A stretch of DNA of 50,369 bases from Shewanella khirikhana (GCF_003957745.1 NZ_CP020374.1:1-50369); one strand, 5' to 3'. Positions 1-8,913 are shown, counted from the first letter of the stretch. Translations and numbers: made by a program. The notes: generated from the sequence alone by a model not told the origin.

Positions 1-1025
1 CATTTGTGATCACCATTCCTCCTGGCGTGTATAGCGGTCAGTTAGGATCTCAGGGGACGGCAACCTCAACTGGAAGCGGCGCTGACACGCTAAATACCCG
101 CGTAGAGGGGCAATACCTGAATACTGCTTACAAGGATGTTGATCCGGTAACACAGATTAAAGACAGCATCGTTGCCCTCCTGAAAGACAATAATGCAGAC
201 GAAGAAACGCTTGTGGGAAGCGTTGAAGTTGTTCCGGCACTCACTGCGATAGCCGTCAGAACGACCCCCAGTCGTATGGCGCAGGTTCGCAACCTGGTGA
301 ACAGCTTTCAAGCGCAGTTTGCAGCGCAAGTGATGCTCGATATTCGCATTCTGGAGTTTCGTTCAAGCTTGGGTAAAGAGCGCGGCGTCGATTGGGATCT
401 TGTTAAAGATATTGGCTCGGGCTCATTGGAATTTATGGTGCCCGGAACAAATACAGTGACCCAAGGCAACGTTTACGGCCTGGCGTTTAAAGGGACGGGA
501 AAGTGGGACGGCACCACGGCATTTATCAAGGCGCTGGAAAAACAAGGCTCCGTTTCAACAGAAACCCCCATCACCGCATTAGCGCTCAGCAATCAGCCCA
601 GTCGTATTGCGCAAACCCTCACTAAGCCTTACCTGTACGAAGTCAAGAGTGAGTCAAACGACAAGACAGTATCCGCATCTGTTACCCGCGCAACACAAAG
701 CGAAGGGGTCGATATGATGATCACCCCCAAAGTCCAAAACGATGCGGTGTGGTTACGCATCGCCGGCAAGTTGTCAAAAATCGTCGGGGAGCGCTCTGAA
801 ACCGTCCACGATGTGCAATTGCAGTTTTTAGATACCCGTGAATCAGAAATTAACTTCACGAATAAGCTGCTCTATGGCCAAACGGTCGTCATTGGATCCA
901 TCAAGCAAGTGAGTAAAACAGCAGAGGCCAGCAAAAACTTCGGCATCGATGCGCTTGGTGGTGAGGGTACTACAAGCGAGACAGTTGAAACGCTGGTTTT
1001 GCTGACCCCAAGGAGGGTGCAATGA
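1..1025 (+). CDS. pilN: PilN secretin, C-terminal part (gene split by window ends)
   Basis: Outer-membrane secretin of the thin type IVb pilus, expected to form the multimeric pore through which the PilS fibre leaves the cell. This is the C-terminal 340 or so residues. The N-terminal 157 codons are at 49898-50369, and bases 1-2 complete the codon begun at the other end, so the apparent GTG at 6 is not a start. The joined protein is 498 residues, near the size of R64 PilN. The part here contains the secretin core with NSFQAQFAAQVMLDIRILEF and, near the end, VETLVLLTPRRVQ, the usual ending of secretin beta-barrels. The stop overlaps the start of pilO by four bases (ATGA), which suggests translational coupling. 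Family assignment comes from gene order and the secretin-like motifs. Confidence 0.88.
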   Translation, partial: FVITIPPGVYSGQLGSQGTATSTGSGADTLNTRVEGQYLNTAYKDVDPVTQIKDSIVALLKDNNADEETLVGSVEVVPALTAIAVRTTPSRMAQVRNLVNSFQAQFAAQVMLDIRILEFRSSLGKERGVDWDLVKDIGSGSLEFMVPGTNTVTQGNVYGLAFKGTGKWDGTTAFIKALEKQGSVSTETPITALALSNQPSRIAQTLTKPYLYEVKSESNDKTVSASVTRATQSEGVDMMITPKVQNDAVWLRIAGKLSKIVGERSETVHDVQLQFLDTRESEINFTNKLLYGQTVVIGSIKQVSKTAEASKNFGIDALGGEGTTSETVETLVLLTPRRVQ

Positions 1026-2152
1026 TCCACACGCTCGACTTACCCTATCTGGCTACACTACCCAATGCCAAAAGCGCATTAAAGGAGCACAGGCAACAGA
1101 ATCCGGCACTGTATGAACGGGTGTTCACCAGAAACGCACAAACCCTGCGTTATTACGCCGATCTGCCGTCTGCATGTGTCGGTCAGTTTATCGCGGATAC
1201 TATGGTAACGGACGATGCTGATTTTCTGTTTTTCCACGTACTGGAAAATCAGGAAATCTATGCCCTGTATGTCAAAGGGCATGTCGTTCAACGTGAGCAA
1301 ATCGGCCTGCATAACACTATCCTGGACAGTTTTGGTTACGAACTGCACCAGGGCGTTCAAATTGTGCTGACTTCTGAGCAGCTACCACTGGAATACGAGC
1401 CAGCAGCAGCCCCCAAGGTGATAAGCCTCAGCCTCGGCGACATACCGGCAGACTATCAGTTAGTCAGCAGTGGTCGCATACAGCCCAAGCATGTTGGGGG
1501 CTTGGCAGTATTCGCCATCGGGCTGATAGGTTTTGTGCTGTGGTCGTCTCAACCCGAACCAATACAACAGTCACCGCAGATAGATCCCTGGCAACAGTGG
1601 GCAATGGAATTTATCGCTCAAGCGCCAGCCGATACCGCGCTCAAGCAAGTAGCTATCGCACTCGCATATCACAACCTGCTGCCTCCGGACTGGACAAGTG
1701 ACGGAGTGATGGTATCAGGCCAAACCATCGTCATGCCGTTAAAACCTGTTACCGAAGGACAGGCCAAGCTCGGCACAATACAAGCGTTCGCTCTGCGCTA
1801 TCCCGAGTTATCACTCGACATTGAGACAAAACAGTTGGCATTTCATGTTGCGCCACGGGAAAAGCCGGAGTTGGTTTCGCTCGGCAACTATCCAATGCGC
1901 TTACATGATGCGCTATTAGCACTGGGAGCGACGCATGTCACGCTGACGGACGCAATGTCTATCGGCACAGTCAGTCGCATCAAGATTGCCGCCACCTTTA
2001 CCGATGTGTCACCGGCATGGTTCGGCACTATTGGCGATAGCGTTAAATCTGAGCCCGTATTTTTACAGCAATTAAGCCTGAGCAACGGAGCAAATAACAA
2101 CGTCACCGGCTCTTTGGAACTCATCATTGAAGGCGTAGACGCTGATTTATAG
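1022..2152 (+). CDS. pilO: PilO-like type IVb pilus accessory protein
   Basis: Probable inner-membrane assembly protein of the thin pilus, corresponding by position to PilO of R64 and distantly to PilN/PilO or GspL/M proteins. It has 376 residues. An N-terminal cytoplasmic half is followed by a single hydrophobic segment around residues 160-175 (LAVFAIGLIGFVLWSS), then a periplasmic half. This topology fits a protein linking the cytoplasmic ATPase PilQ to periplasmic PilP and the secretin. The start overlaps the pilN stop by four bases, with AAGGAGG just upstream. pilP follows after 10 bases. No enzymatic motif is visible. The name rests mostly on order, size and topology, as PilO proteins diverge quickly. 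Confidence 0.8.
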   Translation: MIHTLDLPYLATLPNAKSALKEHRQQNPALYERVFTRNAQTLRYYADLPSACVGQFIADTMVTDDADFLFFHVLENQEIYALYVKGHVVQREQIGLHNTILDSFGYELHQGVQIVLTSEQLPLEYEPAAAPKVISLSLGDIPADYQLVSSGRIQPKHVGGLAVFAIGLIGFVLWSSQPEPIQQSPQIDPWQQWAMEFIAQAPADTALKQVAIALAYHNLLPPDWTSDGVMVSGQTIVMPLKPVTEGQAKLGTIQAFALRYPELSLDIETKQLAFHVAPREKPELVSLGNYPMRLHDALLALGATHVTLTDAMSIGTVSRIKIAATFTDVSPAWFGTIGDSVKSEPVFLQQLSLSNGANNNVTGSLELIIEGVDADL

Positions 2153-2162
2153 GAATCCCGCC

Positions 2163-2759
2163 ATGACAGCAAATAAACAACCCGTCACCAAATCCAAAAT
2201 AGCCCTGGCCGCCACCTTAGCCGTGGCGGTACTGGGTTACGGCTCATACGCAGTGTATGACGCGGTAACGCCCACCCCAACAGCAATTCAAGACTCGCCG
2301 ACTACCGCCCAGGCCCCGTTAACGCATACCCCCGAGGCTCAACCTCTGGCTAAGCCAGCTATCTCCCGCCAGGTGGTGTTTGTCCCCAGTGCCGCCGCCA
2401 GCGACATCATCCGTTATGAGCAACAAGCTAGCGTACAGGCCGCCCGCCTGACCGCGCTTACAGCCCAAAAACTGGCCGATGAGGCAGCAAATAAGTTAAC
2501 TCCCCCTCAGCCCATTGCAGCATTAATAGAACAACAGGCCAAGACACCCAAAGAGCCGTCATTACTCGACCTCATCGTGGTAAAAAGCCTGATTGCCAGC
2601 GGCGGCGAAATCGTAGGCATGGTGTCAGTCGGGGATGAACTGATTGACGTAAAACGAGGCTCCCGGATTGGCAATGTGTCGGTTATTGCACTCACGGCTG
2701 ATTCAATCACCTTTACGGATGGTGACACGACCAAAACACGCCGGGTTAAACAGTATTGA
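2163..2759 (+). CDS. pilP: PilP-like type IVb pilus periplasmic protein
   Basis: Probable periplasmic pilotin-like or connector protein of the thin pilus. It has 198 residues with one membrane segment near residues 13-32 (IALAATLAVAVLGYGSYAVYDA), then a Pro/Ala/Thr-rich stretch and a C-terminal globular domain. The C-terminal pattern (GGEIVGMVSVGDELIDVKRGSRIGNVSVIALTADSITFTDG) resembles the small beta domain of PilP/GspC proteins that binds the secretin N-domains. It lies 10 bases after pilO and 12 bases before pilQ, so the three form one operon. The name follows R64 order and the C-terminal pattern. Confidence 0.82.
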   Translation: MTANKQPVTKSKIALAATLAVAVLGYGSYAVYDAVTPTPTAIQDSPTTAQAPLTHTPEAQPLAKPAISRQVVFVPSAAASDIIRYEQQASVQAARLTALTAQKLADEAANKLTPPQPIAALIEQQAKTPKEPSLLDLIVVKSLIASGGEIVGMVSVGDELIDVKRGSRIGNVSVIALTADSITFTDGDTTKTRRVKQY

Positions 2760-2771
2760 TAGAGGTTACAA

Positions 2772-4382
2772 ATGCTACCTTCACGCCCTCCTGTTGTGTT
2801 AAGCGATAAAGTACTCATCCCATTATATTTCGAGGAACGGAAGTCGGTGGCATTGTCTGACGGCACCGTTCTGACCAGCGACTTCAACGCAAAAAAAATC
2901 GCTCAGATCCGGGAGTATATTTCAGCGTCAAAAACGCTTCACAACGGCTCGTTGTTTGGTAAACCAACAACAGTAAAAAAGGTCACAACCTCGGAAATTG
3001 AGCACTACCTGAGCCAGCTCGAATCACAATCCAATGGCATCCATGATACGAGCATAACCGATTCTGAGCCGTCAAAACGCTTACACGATTATCTACAATC
3101 CGGGGTGGACAACCGCTGCTCTGACATGCACATCGAAGTGCATGAAAATAGCACTGTCATTTATGCACGGGTTGATGGTCGGCGCATATTGTTATCCGAA
3201 ATCCCCGATCCCTCCTACGGAGAACAGCTGTTTTCATACATTTTCAACTCAAAAGCGACTGAAAAAGATGCTGATTATGTCGCCAAAGACGCTAACAACG
3301 GGCATGTGGAGGAAATGCTCCTTTGTAGTGAGGTCACACATGACACTCATGACGTAAACAAAGTCCTGCGCAACACCAGTTGGCGGGTTGCTTACGTCCC
3401 GGCGAAACGCGGGGGACGCTGCACAATGCGGTGGCTGGATGCCAGTTCAACTATCCCGAAACTGGATGAGATGGGATGGACGAATGGCCATGTTGCCGTA
3501 TTGCGCGATTATCTGGAAAAGCCGTCAGGGGTTTGCATTATCTCGGGTAAAACCGGGTCTGGTAAGACGACCGTTCTCGCATCCGCGTTAAATGAAATCC
3601 CGCCGGAACGCAGTGTCGTCACGCTCGAAGACCCCCCCGAATTTCCCTTGGCAAAAGCCATTCAAATCCAAATCAAACCCAATATGCCGGTGAAGGAGGG
3701 AAGCGAAGAAATGTTGGGGTTTGGCTACTACTCGAAACAGACCCTGCGCCATGACGTTGATGTTGAAATGCACGGCGAAATTCGTGACAAAACCGGCGCA
3801 ATGGAGCTAACACGCAAGGGGGAAACCGGGCAATTGATGTTTACCACCCTGCATACATCATCAGCAACGGGCATTGCACACACCCTCACGGAACAAATGC
3901 ACGTCCCTGCCGCCGTGATAGCCGCCCCTGAACTAATGCGGCTTTGGATTTACCAAACGCTGGTTAGAAAAGTATGCCCTCATTGCTGCCTGACCGCAGA
4001 ACAAGCGGCCGACTATTACCAAGACCGGTCCGAAAACAACGTGTTGTACTGGCTCAATCACATTGAGCAGCTCTGCGAGGGGGAAACCCAAGGTATCCGG
4101 TTTAGGGATCCGTCAGGTTGCAAGCACTGTACTGAGGGGGAGCGCGGACGTACCGCACTGGTCGAAATGATCGTGCTCGATGATGAAGATAGAGCGTTCA
4201 TCATCAAAAAAGACTATCTCGGCTGGAAAACGGCCCTGAAAGAAAAAGGATTTCGTGATGTAAGAGACCATGCGATCAGCAAGATAAAGGCGGGCTTAAT
4301 TGATGTGGTCACAGCATCAAAGAAGGTCAATAACCTGCTCCCAATCACGTCGGCGGACGTCTATAAAACATTTGAAATGTGA
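2772..4382 (+). CDS. pilQ: PilQ pilus-assembly ATPase
   Basis: GspE/PilB-family secretion ATPase that powers extension of the thin pilus from the cytoplasmic side. It has 536 residues. The Walker A motif SGKTGSGKTT lies at about residues 257-266, followed by the Asp-box region VVTLEDPPEF and a HGEIRD Walker B-type segment. Paired cysteines near 398-401 (CPHC) and 455-458 (CKHC) form the zinc-binding element typical of GspE-type ATPases, ending in GRTALVEMI. The size matches R64 PilQ. It starts 12 bases after pilP with AGAGG upstream and ends 11 bases before pilR. There is no separate retraction ATPase on the plasmid, as in other R64-type systems. Confidence 0.93.
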   Translation: MLPSRPPVVLSDKVLIPLYFEERKSVALSDGTVLTSDFNAKKIAQIREYISASKTLHNGSLFGKPTTVKKVTTSEIEHYLSQLESQSNGIHDTSITDSEPSKRLHDYLQSGVDNRCSDMHIEVHENSTVIYARVDGRRILLSEIPDPSYGEQLFSYIFNSKATEKDADYVAKDANNGHVEEMLLCSEVTHDTHDVNKVLRNTSWRVAYVPAKRGGRCTMRWLDASSTIPKLDEMGWTNGHVAVLRDYLEKPSGVCIISGKTGSGKTTVLASALNEIPPERSVVTLEDPPEFPLAKAIQIQIKPNMPVKEGSEEMLGFGYYSKQTLRHDVDVEMHGEIRDKTGAMELTRKGETGQLMFTTLHTSSATGIAHTLTEQMHVPAAVIAAPELMRLWIYQTLVRKVCPHCCLTAEQAADYYQDRSENNVLYWLNHIEQLCEGETQGIRFRDPSGCKHCTEGERGRTALVEMIVLDDEDRAFIIKKDYLGWKTALKEKGFRDVRDHAISKIKAGLIDVVTASKKVNNLLPITSADVYKTFEM

Positions 4383-4393
4383 GGCGGTGATAC

Positions 4394-5425
4394 ATGTCCA
4401 AATCACTGGAACAACTGTTTTTTAATCACAAAAAACAGATAAAGCTCCTGCGCAATATTCATCGACTGGCGCGAGCGGGTGTTGAGCAAAAACGCATAGC
4501 CGAGCAGCTCATTAAGTATGGCCAACCCACGGAGCGCAAAATTGGTGAAGGCATTTTACGCAGTATTGCCAACGGCCAGGGCTTTTCCCTCGGAACAAAG
4601 CCCTGGTTAGATCCTCTTGCGTTCGAGGCGCTGGCGGCTGGTGAGCACACCGGCGAGTGGGCCAGGGGAGTACAAAACGCGATTATCACGCTGTCATCAA
4701 AAAGTGCATCAACATCGTTATTGGTGAAGGCACTTTGGAAGCCTCTAGCGGGGATAGTGGCGATGCTCGCTGTTTCTGCAGGTATTAGCCGGTATATGTT
4801 CCCGATGCTCGACGGGATAATGATCCGCGGTCGGAAGGGACACATTTCCCAACTGGCCGCCTCATTTGGTGATTTCTGGTTGGATTGGGGATTGGTCATT
4901 GGGTCCATCACACTGCTCATTGTTATTGCGGTGTTTTTGTCGCTCTCGGTCATGACCGGCACACTCAGAAAGCAGCTTGATAATTTTCCTGTTTATCGCC
5001 AATACCGCCTGATCCAGACGGGGGCATTCTTACGCTCAATGGGCAATTTGACGCTGGCGGGATTTGGCTTGAAAGAAGCGCTATTGCAAACCCAAAAACA
5101 CGCAAACCGTTACTTATTACACCATATCGCTGACATGCTCAAAAAAATCGAATGGGGGGAAAAAAACCTGGGCAACATCATGGCCACAGGGTTACTCAAC
5201 AACGCCGAGGAAGACTCGCTTTATTTGCTTGGCCAAATCGGGGGCACCGCCGAAACGCTGTTAAACAGCGCCGATATTCACCACGAGCTGTTAATTGACG
5301 AAATCGAATTAATCAAATCAATCGGGATCAATGTATTAAAAATCATAGGATTCTGTATTGGCGTACTGATGGGAGGGGGCGTTATTTCACAGATAATGGA
5401 CATTGCGACAAACGTCGCGGCTTAA
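4394..5425 (+). CDS. pilR: PilR inner-membrane platform protein
   Basis: GspF/PilC-family polytopic platform protein around which the pilus is assembled. It has 343 residues, with membrane segments near 115-135 (LAGIVAMLAVSAGISRYMF), 165-190 (WGLVIGSITLLIVIAVFLSLSV) and 315-335 (VLKIIGFCIGVLMGGGVIS). These enclose two related cytoplasmic domains, each with the helical GspF pattern (LARAGVEQKRIAEQLI and SMGNLTLAGFGLKEAL). It follows pilQ by 11 bases with GAGGCGG upstream and precedes the major pilin gene. This is the normal R64 order. Confidence 0.92.
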   Translation: MSKSLEQLFFNHKKQIKLLRNIHRLARAGVEQKRIAEQLIKYGQPTERKIGEGILRSIANGQGFSLGTKPWLDPLAFEALAAGEHTGEWARGVQNAIITLSSKSASTSLLVKALWKPLAGIVAMLAVSAGISRYMFPMLDGIMIRGRKGHISQLAASFGDFWLDWGLVIGSITLLIVIAVFLSLSVMTGTLRKQLDNFPVYRQYRLIQTGAFLRSMGNLTLAGFGLKEALLQTQKHANRYLLHHIADMLKKIEWGEKNLGNIMATGLLNNAEEDSLYLLGQIGGTAETLLNSADIHHELLIDEIELIKSIGINVLKIIGFCIGVLMGGGVISQIMDIATNVAA

Positions 5426-5528
5426 GCCGCTAATCAACCGTTTAAATCAACTTCAACCTTACTTTTTGCGTTTCCTCTTAAATCAGGGGAAGGGCTCTGG
5501 CTTACTCAAATTCAAGGAAATACACACC

Positions 5529-6023
5529 ATGGCTAAAAACGTAAACATGAAAAACCGTGAACGTGGCGCATCAACCACCGACATGATTATTTGGGCTGCG
5601 CTGATTATTGGCGCCCTGATTTTTACCATCTCTAAAGTACCCGATATTCGCTACGCCCTGCGCGTGGCCGCGTTCCAGGCTGATACAGCAACCATAGGTG
5701 ATGCGGCCTACCGCTGGAAAAAGATGCGCCCGAACTACACCGGCATCAGCATTGGCGTACTGTGTACCGACAAGTATTTGCCAGAAACCATTTGTGGCAC
5801 TTCAAACAACGGAGTGGCAACCAATCAGTTCGGTGGTAACTGGACGGTTGCAGTAAATGCTAATCCCGGTCTGTACAACATTGTAGCGACCATTCCAAAC
5901 GACCCCACCCGGATGAATGACCTGGCAGACACCATGGCTTCCGCGACCCGAGGCAACTGCACCAAAGCGTCAGGTTGCAGCACCATCACCGCCACAGGCA
6001 CCACCTTAACTATGACGTTCTAA
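5529..6023 (+). CDS. pilS: PilS major type IVb prepilin
   Basis: Major subunit of the thin pilus. The ATG at 5529 is preceded by AAGGAA and gives a 164-residue precursor. A short basic leader (MAKNVNMKNRERG) ends in Gly, followed by ASTTDMIIWAALIIGALIFT, the hydrophobic pilin helix, so cleavage would fall after Gly13. The mature globular domain carries several cysteines (CTDKYLPETIC; CTKASGC) able to form disulfides. An upstream frame extension from 5403 overlaps pilR and lacks a leader-like start, so I rejected it. No prepilin peptidase is encoded on the plasmid, so a host PilD/PilU-like enzyme must cut the leader. Confidence 0.93.
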   Translation: MAKNVNMKNRERGASTTDMIIWAALIIGALIFTISKVPDIRYALRVAAFQADTATIGDAAYRWKKMRPNYTGISIGVLCTDKYLPETICGTSNNGVATNQFGGNWTVAVNANPGLYNIVATIPNDPTRMNDLADTMASATRGNCTKASGCSTITATGTTLTMTF

Positions 6024-6030
6024 GGGGCCA

Positions 6031-6544
6031 TATGCTCACGACTCGTTATCAAAACGGGGTGGCTACAACAGAGTTTGCAATCGGATTGTCCTGCTCGTTC
6101 TTGTTATCGGTTGTGATGTGGGTAGCGGTCATCAGGCCGCTACTTAATTACGTCGATGCTGTGGAAGTTGATACGGCGGTAGAAAACGTCAAACACGCTG
6201 CCAAGCATTTCTACGGCAAAGATATTAGCCAAACGCATTGTTACCAGCCATCAAAACCCCTGTCGCTTACGAATTTAATCAATGACCAATTCATTGCCAG
6301 CGAGCTAGTGATCGGTAAACCGTATCAGCTCGCCGTTAGCTACGAGCTGAAATCGAATGGCTCTTGGTCACGGCCAACCGCAATCAATATTGATGTGACG
6401 TTTGCAACGGCTGACGAACTAGTCAAGGTGGCAAGTTATCTCGACGCCACTTGGATGAGTCCGACGCAGTTACGTTTCACGCAGCCAATCGAATTCCGTG
6501 TTGATTGGCGAGTGTTCAACCCCGCCACAGGATGCCAACATTGA
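6031..6544 (+). CDS. Type IV prepilin-like minor pilin
   Basis: Probable minor pilin or pseudopilin of the Pil system. From the ATG at 6031 it reads MLTTRYQNG, then VATTEFAIGLSCSFLLSVVM. This is a short basic leader ending in Gly, and a hydrophobic helix with Glu at mature position 5, exactly as in type IV pilins. The protein has 170 residues, with a soluble C-terminal domain holding two cysteines (TQLRFTQ...GCQH and HCYQ). It sits seven bases after pilS, where R64 has pilT (a transglycosylase), but it is clearly not a transglycosylase. It overlaps the next gene by four bases. Its role, initiating or capping the fibre, is inferred from the family. Confidence 0.75.
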
Positions 6545-7506
6545 GAACTCTTCAACATCAAAAAGGCTTTGCAAATATTGTCATGTTGATTGTCGGCTTA
6601 TCTATGCTGATGTACCTCATGATGTACGGCCAACAGCGCTTTAAAATCATGCAAATCCAAAACGTTATCAAACCGTTTTACCAGCACTTGGATCACATCA
6701 AAAATCAGGTCAATGCTTATCAAATTGACCAAATCGCACAGGGCTGGCCACCCAGCTCTGCGGCGGTATTTCCTAACACTTGGAGCAACTTACAGCCAGC
6801 CTATCTACCTAACTGTTCAACCACCGACAACAACGCTGGTAAGTGCCGAAAACCCGAGCAGACACCCTGGGGAACATCGATGGCCATGACGCGGATCAGC
6901 AGCCCCATTCCATCGTCACCCCTTCCCCGCTATCGCTTGCAAATTCAAATTCCGCTACCTAATGCGACCAGTGATGCGACTCGGCTGGAACACCAGGCGG
7001 TGTTGGAGTTGTTTGGACGTTTCCCTGGGAGTGAGTATATCGAGGCCAGCAACAGCCTGATTGTGTGGATAGACCGTATCGACACGGGTGTACAACAAGA
7101 CGCGCTGGTTAAGCGCAGTGGTGACGATTCGACGTTGACCGGCGACTGGGACGTCGGCGGCAACTACGCGATAACGAATGCGAAGGATTTCACTATTCGG
7201 AATACCGATGGCAGTCAACGCAGATTGGGGGCGGGAACGGTTTCAACAGTGACGGCGAAACACAACCAGCGCATTACAAAACACACATGTCCCGTAGGGC
7301 TTACGCCCGCCATCACTACATCAATTAAGGGGATATTTAACGAAACCGACCCAAATTTTTCATTTGCCAACGTGGGCTCAAGCCGTAGCTATACCGTTAA
7401 CAGCTCAACTTATTGGACAGTCAAGCTGGACTATTTGGCCACGGTAAATGGTGTTGTAAGTGAACGGCATGATGGTGAAGTCATCGTGCAATTAATCTGC
7501 CAGTAA
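6541..7506 (+). CDS. pilV: PilV-like minor pilin / tip adhesin
   Basis: Probable tip adhesin of the thin pilus. The TTG at 6541 overlaps the previous stop and has AGGA eight bases upstream. It gives a 321-residue protein starting MRTLQHQKG, then FANIVMLIVGLSMLMYLMMY, a prepilin leader and helix. The C-terminal half (QDALVKRSGDDSTLTGDWDVGGN...AITNAKDFTIR) resembles the linker of R64 PilV and phage-tail-like repeats. It ends in a domain with two widely spaced cysteines (HTCPVG; VQLICQ). There is no shufflon and no Rci recombinase beside it, so the C-terminus appears fixed. The alternative ATG at 6532 lacks a ribosome-binding site. Confidence 0.72.
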   Translation: MRTLQHQKGFANIVMLIVGLSMLMYLMMYGQQRFKIMQIQNVIKPFYQHLDHIKNQVNAYQIDQIAQGWPPSSAAVFPNTWSNLQPAYLPNCSTTDNNAGKCRKPEQTPWGTSMAMTRISSPIPSSPLPRYRLQIQIPLPNATSDATRLEHQAVLELFGRFPGSEYIEASNSLIVWIDRIDTGVQQDALVKRSGDDSTLTGDWDVGGNYAITNAKDFTIRNTDGSQRRLGAGTVSTVTAKHNQRITKHTCPVGLTPAITTSIKGIFNETDPNFSFANVGSSRSYTVNSSTYWTVKLDYLATVNGVVSERHDGEVIVQLICQ

Positions 7507-7517
7507 GGAAGTTAACC

Positions 7518-8195
7518 ATGAAAAATATCATCGTACTATCACTCATGCTAGGCTCATGCTTTATGACTGCGATTGCCGCAGACACAGAAAAAATGACCTT
7601 TGAGAAGGCCGCCCAATCGCACAATGCGACGTTTGGCCAGTATTCAGAGCAAAGTATCACAGAGCAACAGAGCCAGCTTGCATGGGATTCGTATCCCCAA
7701 TACCCCGATCAAATACAAACGGGCTCTAATGGTCAATTGCAAGAGGTGTGGACAGGCCGCGCCACCACGGTGACCAACCAGTGGGGTCAGGGCGATTACT
7801 ATGTCGAAATGACCTTCAACAAACAAAACACGGCAGGATCTGTGTGGCTAACCGTAGATAACACCAACTTGAAAAAGAGTGTGGCGGTACCCAGTCCGTA
7901 TAATTATGAGGCCAACTGGCACATCATGTATGAACGCGGCGTATTCAGAGCTGAGGGGCTTGGCAAAGGCAGTACCACGCCCAGCATTACTCGCATCGCC
8001 AAATTTCCCACCCCGCAGCTTAATGACTGTACAGCAGGCCAAACTGAGTCCGAACCTCTCTACTGCACAGGGTCAGGGCAAAGAACCTGCGAAGAAGGAC
8101 GAAGAAGCCGAAGCTGTGCGAGCAATGGCGGCTGGCTACCTTGGCAAACCACTCGGCAACCCAGTTGTGTAACAGGCACTCAGCAATGCCGTTAG
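7518..8195 (+). CDS. Secreted Cys-rich protein of the pil operon
   Basis: Unknown exported protein, 225 residues, eleven bases after the pilV-like gene and probably its co-transcript. A clear signal peptide (MKNIIVLSLMLGSCFMTAIAA) precedes a polar domain rich in Gln and aromatic residues. The tail from about residue 170 holds six cysteines (DCTAGQTESEPLYC, RTCEEGRRSRSC, PSCVTGTQQC), likely disulfide-bonded. The tail spacing slightly recalls thrombospondin-like or EGF-like extracellular modules (C..G....W..W), which would suit adhesion, but I cannot name a family. Its position suggests a pilus-associated or surface role. Confidence 0.7.
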   Translation: MKNIIVLSLMLGSCFMTAIAADTEKMTFEKAAQSHNATFGQYSEQSITEQQSQLAWDSYPQYPDQIQTGSNGQLQEVWTGRATTVTNQWGQGDYYVEMTFNKQNTAGSVWLTVDNTNLKKSVAVPSPYNYEANWHIMYERGVFRAEGLGKGSTTPSITRIAKFPTPQLNDCTAGQTESEPLYCTGSGQRTCEEGRRSRSCASNGGWLPWQTTRQPSCVTGTQQCR

Positions 8196-8197
8196 AA

Positions 8198-8250
8198 TTA
8201 TACATTGTATAAACCTTCTCCTGGTGATATCTTGGTTAAACAATGTATAA
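8198..8250. promoter_or_regulatory. mazEF operator region
   Basis: A 15-bp palindrome TTATACATTGTATAA lies at 8198-8212, and a second, partial copy (ACAATGTATAA) lies at 8240-8250, just before the mazE start at 8268. Paired dyads of this kind are typical autoregulatory sites for AbrB/MazE-fold antitoxins. The first dyad begins just after the stop of the upstream secreted-protein gene, so mazEF probably has its own promoter here. Binding is inferred. Confidence 0.6.
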
Positions 8251-8267
8251 CCACCAATGAGATTAAT

Positions 8268-8522
8268 ATGCAAACCAGCATCAAAAAATGGGGTAACTCT
8301 GCCGGAGCAATTATTCCTGCTGCCGTGTTAAAGAAGGCCGGATTCGGTATGGGGGATCAAGTTGAAATAGAGGTTGTCCAAGGGCGTATTGTGATGAGCC
8401 CTGCAACCCCTACCTTCACTCTTGATGAATTGCTCAATGCCAGTCCGAAAGGGGCTTTTGAACTTGATTCAGAAGATACTCAATGGCTGAGTTCGTCACC
8501 TGTCGGCAAGGAAGAAATCTGA
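8268..8522 (+). CDS. mazE: MazE-family antitoxin
   Basis: Antitoxin of a type II system. It has 84 residues, starting MQTSIKKWGNSAGAIIPAAVLKKAG, the SpoVT/AbrB DNA-binding fold of MazE/PemI proteins (K.WGNS.....P). An acidic C-terminal tail (FELDSEDTQWLSS) would bind the toxin. I chose the ATG at 8268 over an upstream frame opening at 8205 because it aligns with the conserved MazE N-terminus and clears the operator dyads. The stop overlaps the mazF start (TGATG), giving translational coupling. The pair is expected to stabilise the plasmid by post-segregational killing and to repress its own promoter. Confidence 0.9.
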   Translation: MQTSIKKWGNSAGAIIPAAVLKKAGFGMGDQVEIEVVQGRIVMSPATPTFTLDELLNASPKGAFELDSEDTQWLSSSPVGKEEI

Positions 8523-8851
8523 TGAGTTACACCCCAAAGCGAGGCGACATTGTTTGGGTCGATTTTGATCCATCAGCGGGGCACGAGCAGGCGCATCATC
8601 GTCCCGCTCTGGTGCTGTCGCCCGAGCCGTTCAACAAGCAAATTCAACTTGCTCTAGTCGCTCCCATTACCTCCAGAGTAAGGGGGCATGGTTTCGAGGT
8701 GGCTGTAGATACCGATAAGACCAAAGGTGTTGTTTTGTGTCAACAAGTCAAGACTATTGACTATGCGGCAAGGGGCATCAAGTTTATCGAAAAAGCCCCG
8801 GTTGCGGTGCTAAATGAAGTGCTTGCAAAAGTGCGAGTGTTGGTCAGTTAA
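8522..8851 (+). CDS. mazF: MazF-family endoribonuclease toxin
   Basis: Sequence-specific mRNA interferase of the CcdB/PemK fold, 109 residues, the normal length. Family motifs are visible: GDIVWVDFDPSAGHEQAHHRPALVLS at the N-terminus, then VAPITS and VVLCQQVKTIDY. The Arg of HRPALVLS and the Thr of APITS are the residues expected in the catalytic site. It starts within the mazE stop codon. An upstream extension from 8483 lies wholly inside mazE and is not the start. The cut site cannot be predicted from sequence alone. Confidence 0.93.
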   Translation: MSYTPKRGDIVWVDFDPSAGHEQAHHRPALVLSPEPFNKQIQLALVAPITSRVRGHGFEVAVDTDKTKGVVLCQQVKTIDYAARGIKFIEKAPVAVLNEVLAKVRVLVS

Positions 8852-8894
8852 GCATCAGAAGGGGTCGTAGAACGCCAACATCAACCAGATATTG

Positions 8895-8913
8895 AGGTCA
8901 ATATAGATGACCT
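8895..8913. promoter_or_regulatory. Inverted repeat upstream of the protease gene
   Basis: AGGTCA and TGACCT face each other across a 7-bp AT-rich spacer, about 40 bases before the protease start. The spacing would suit a dimeric regulator in the promoter. No regulator is assigned. Confidence 0.35.
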
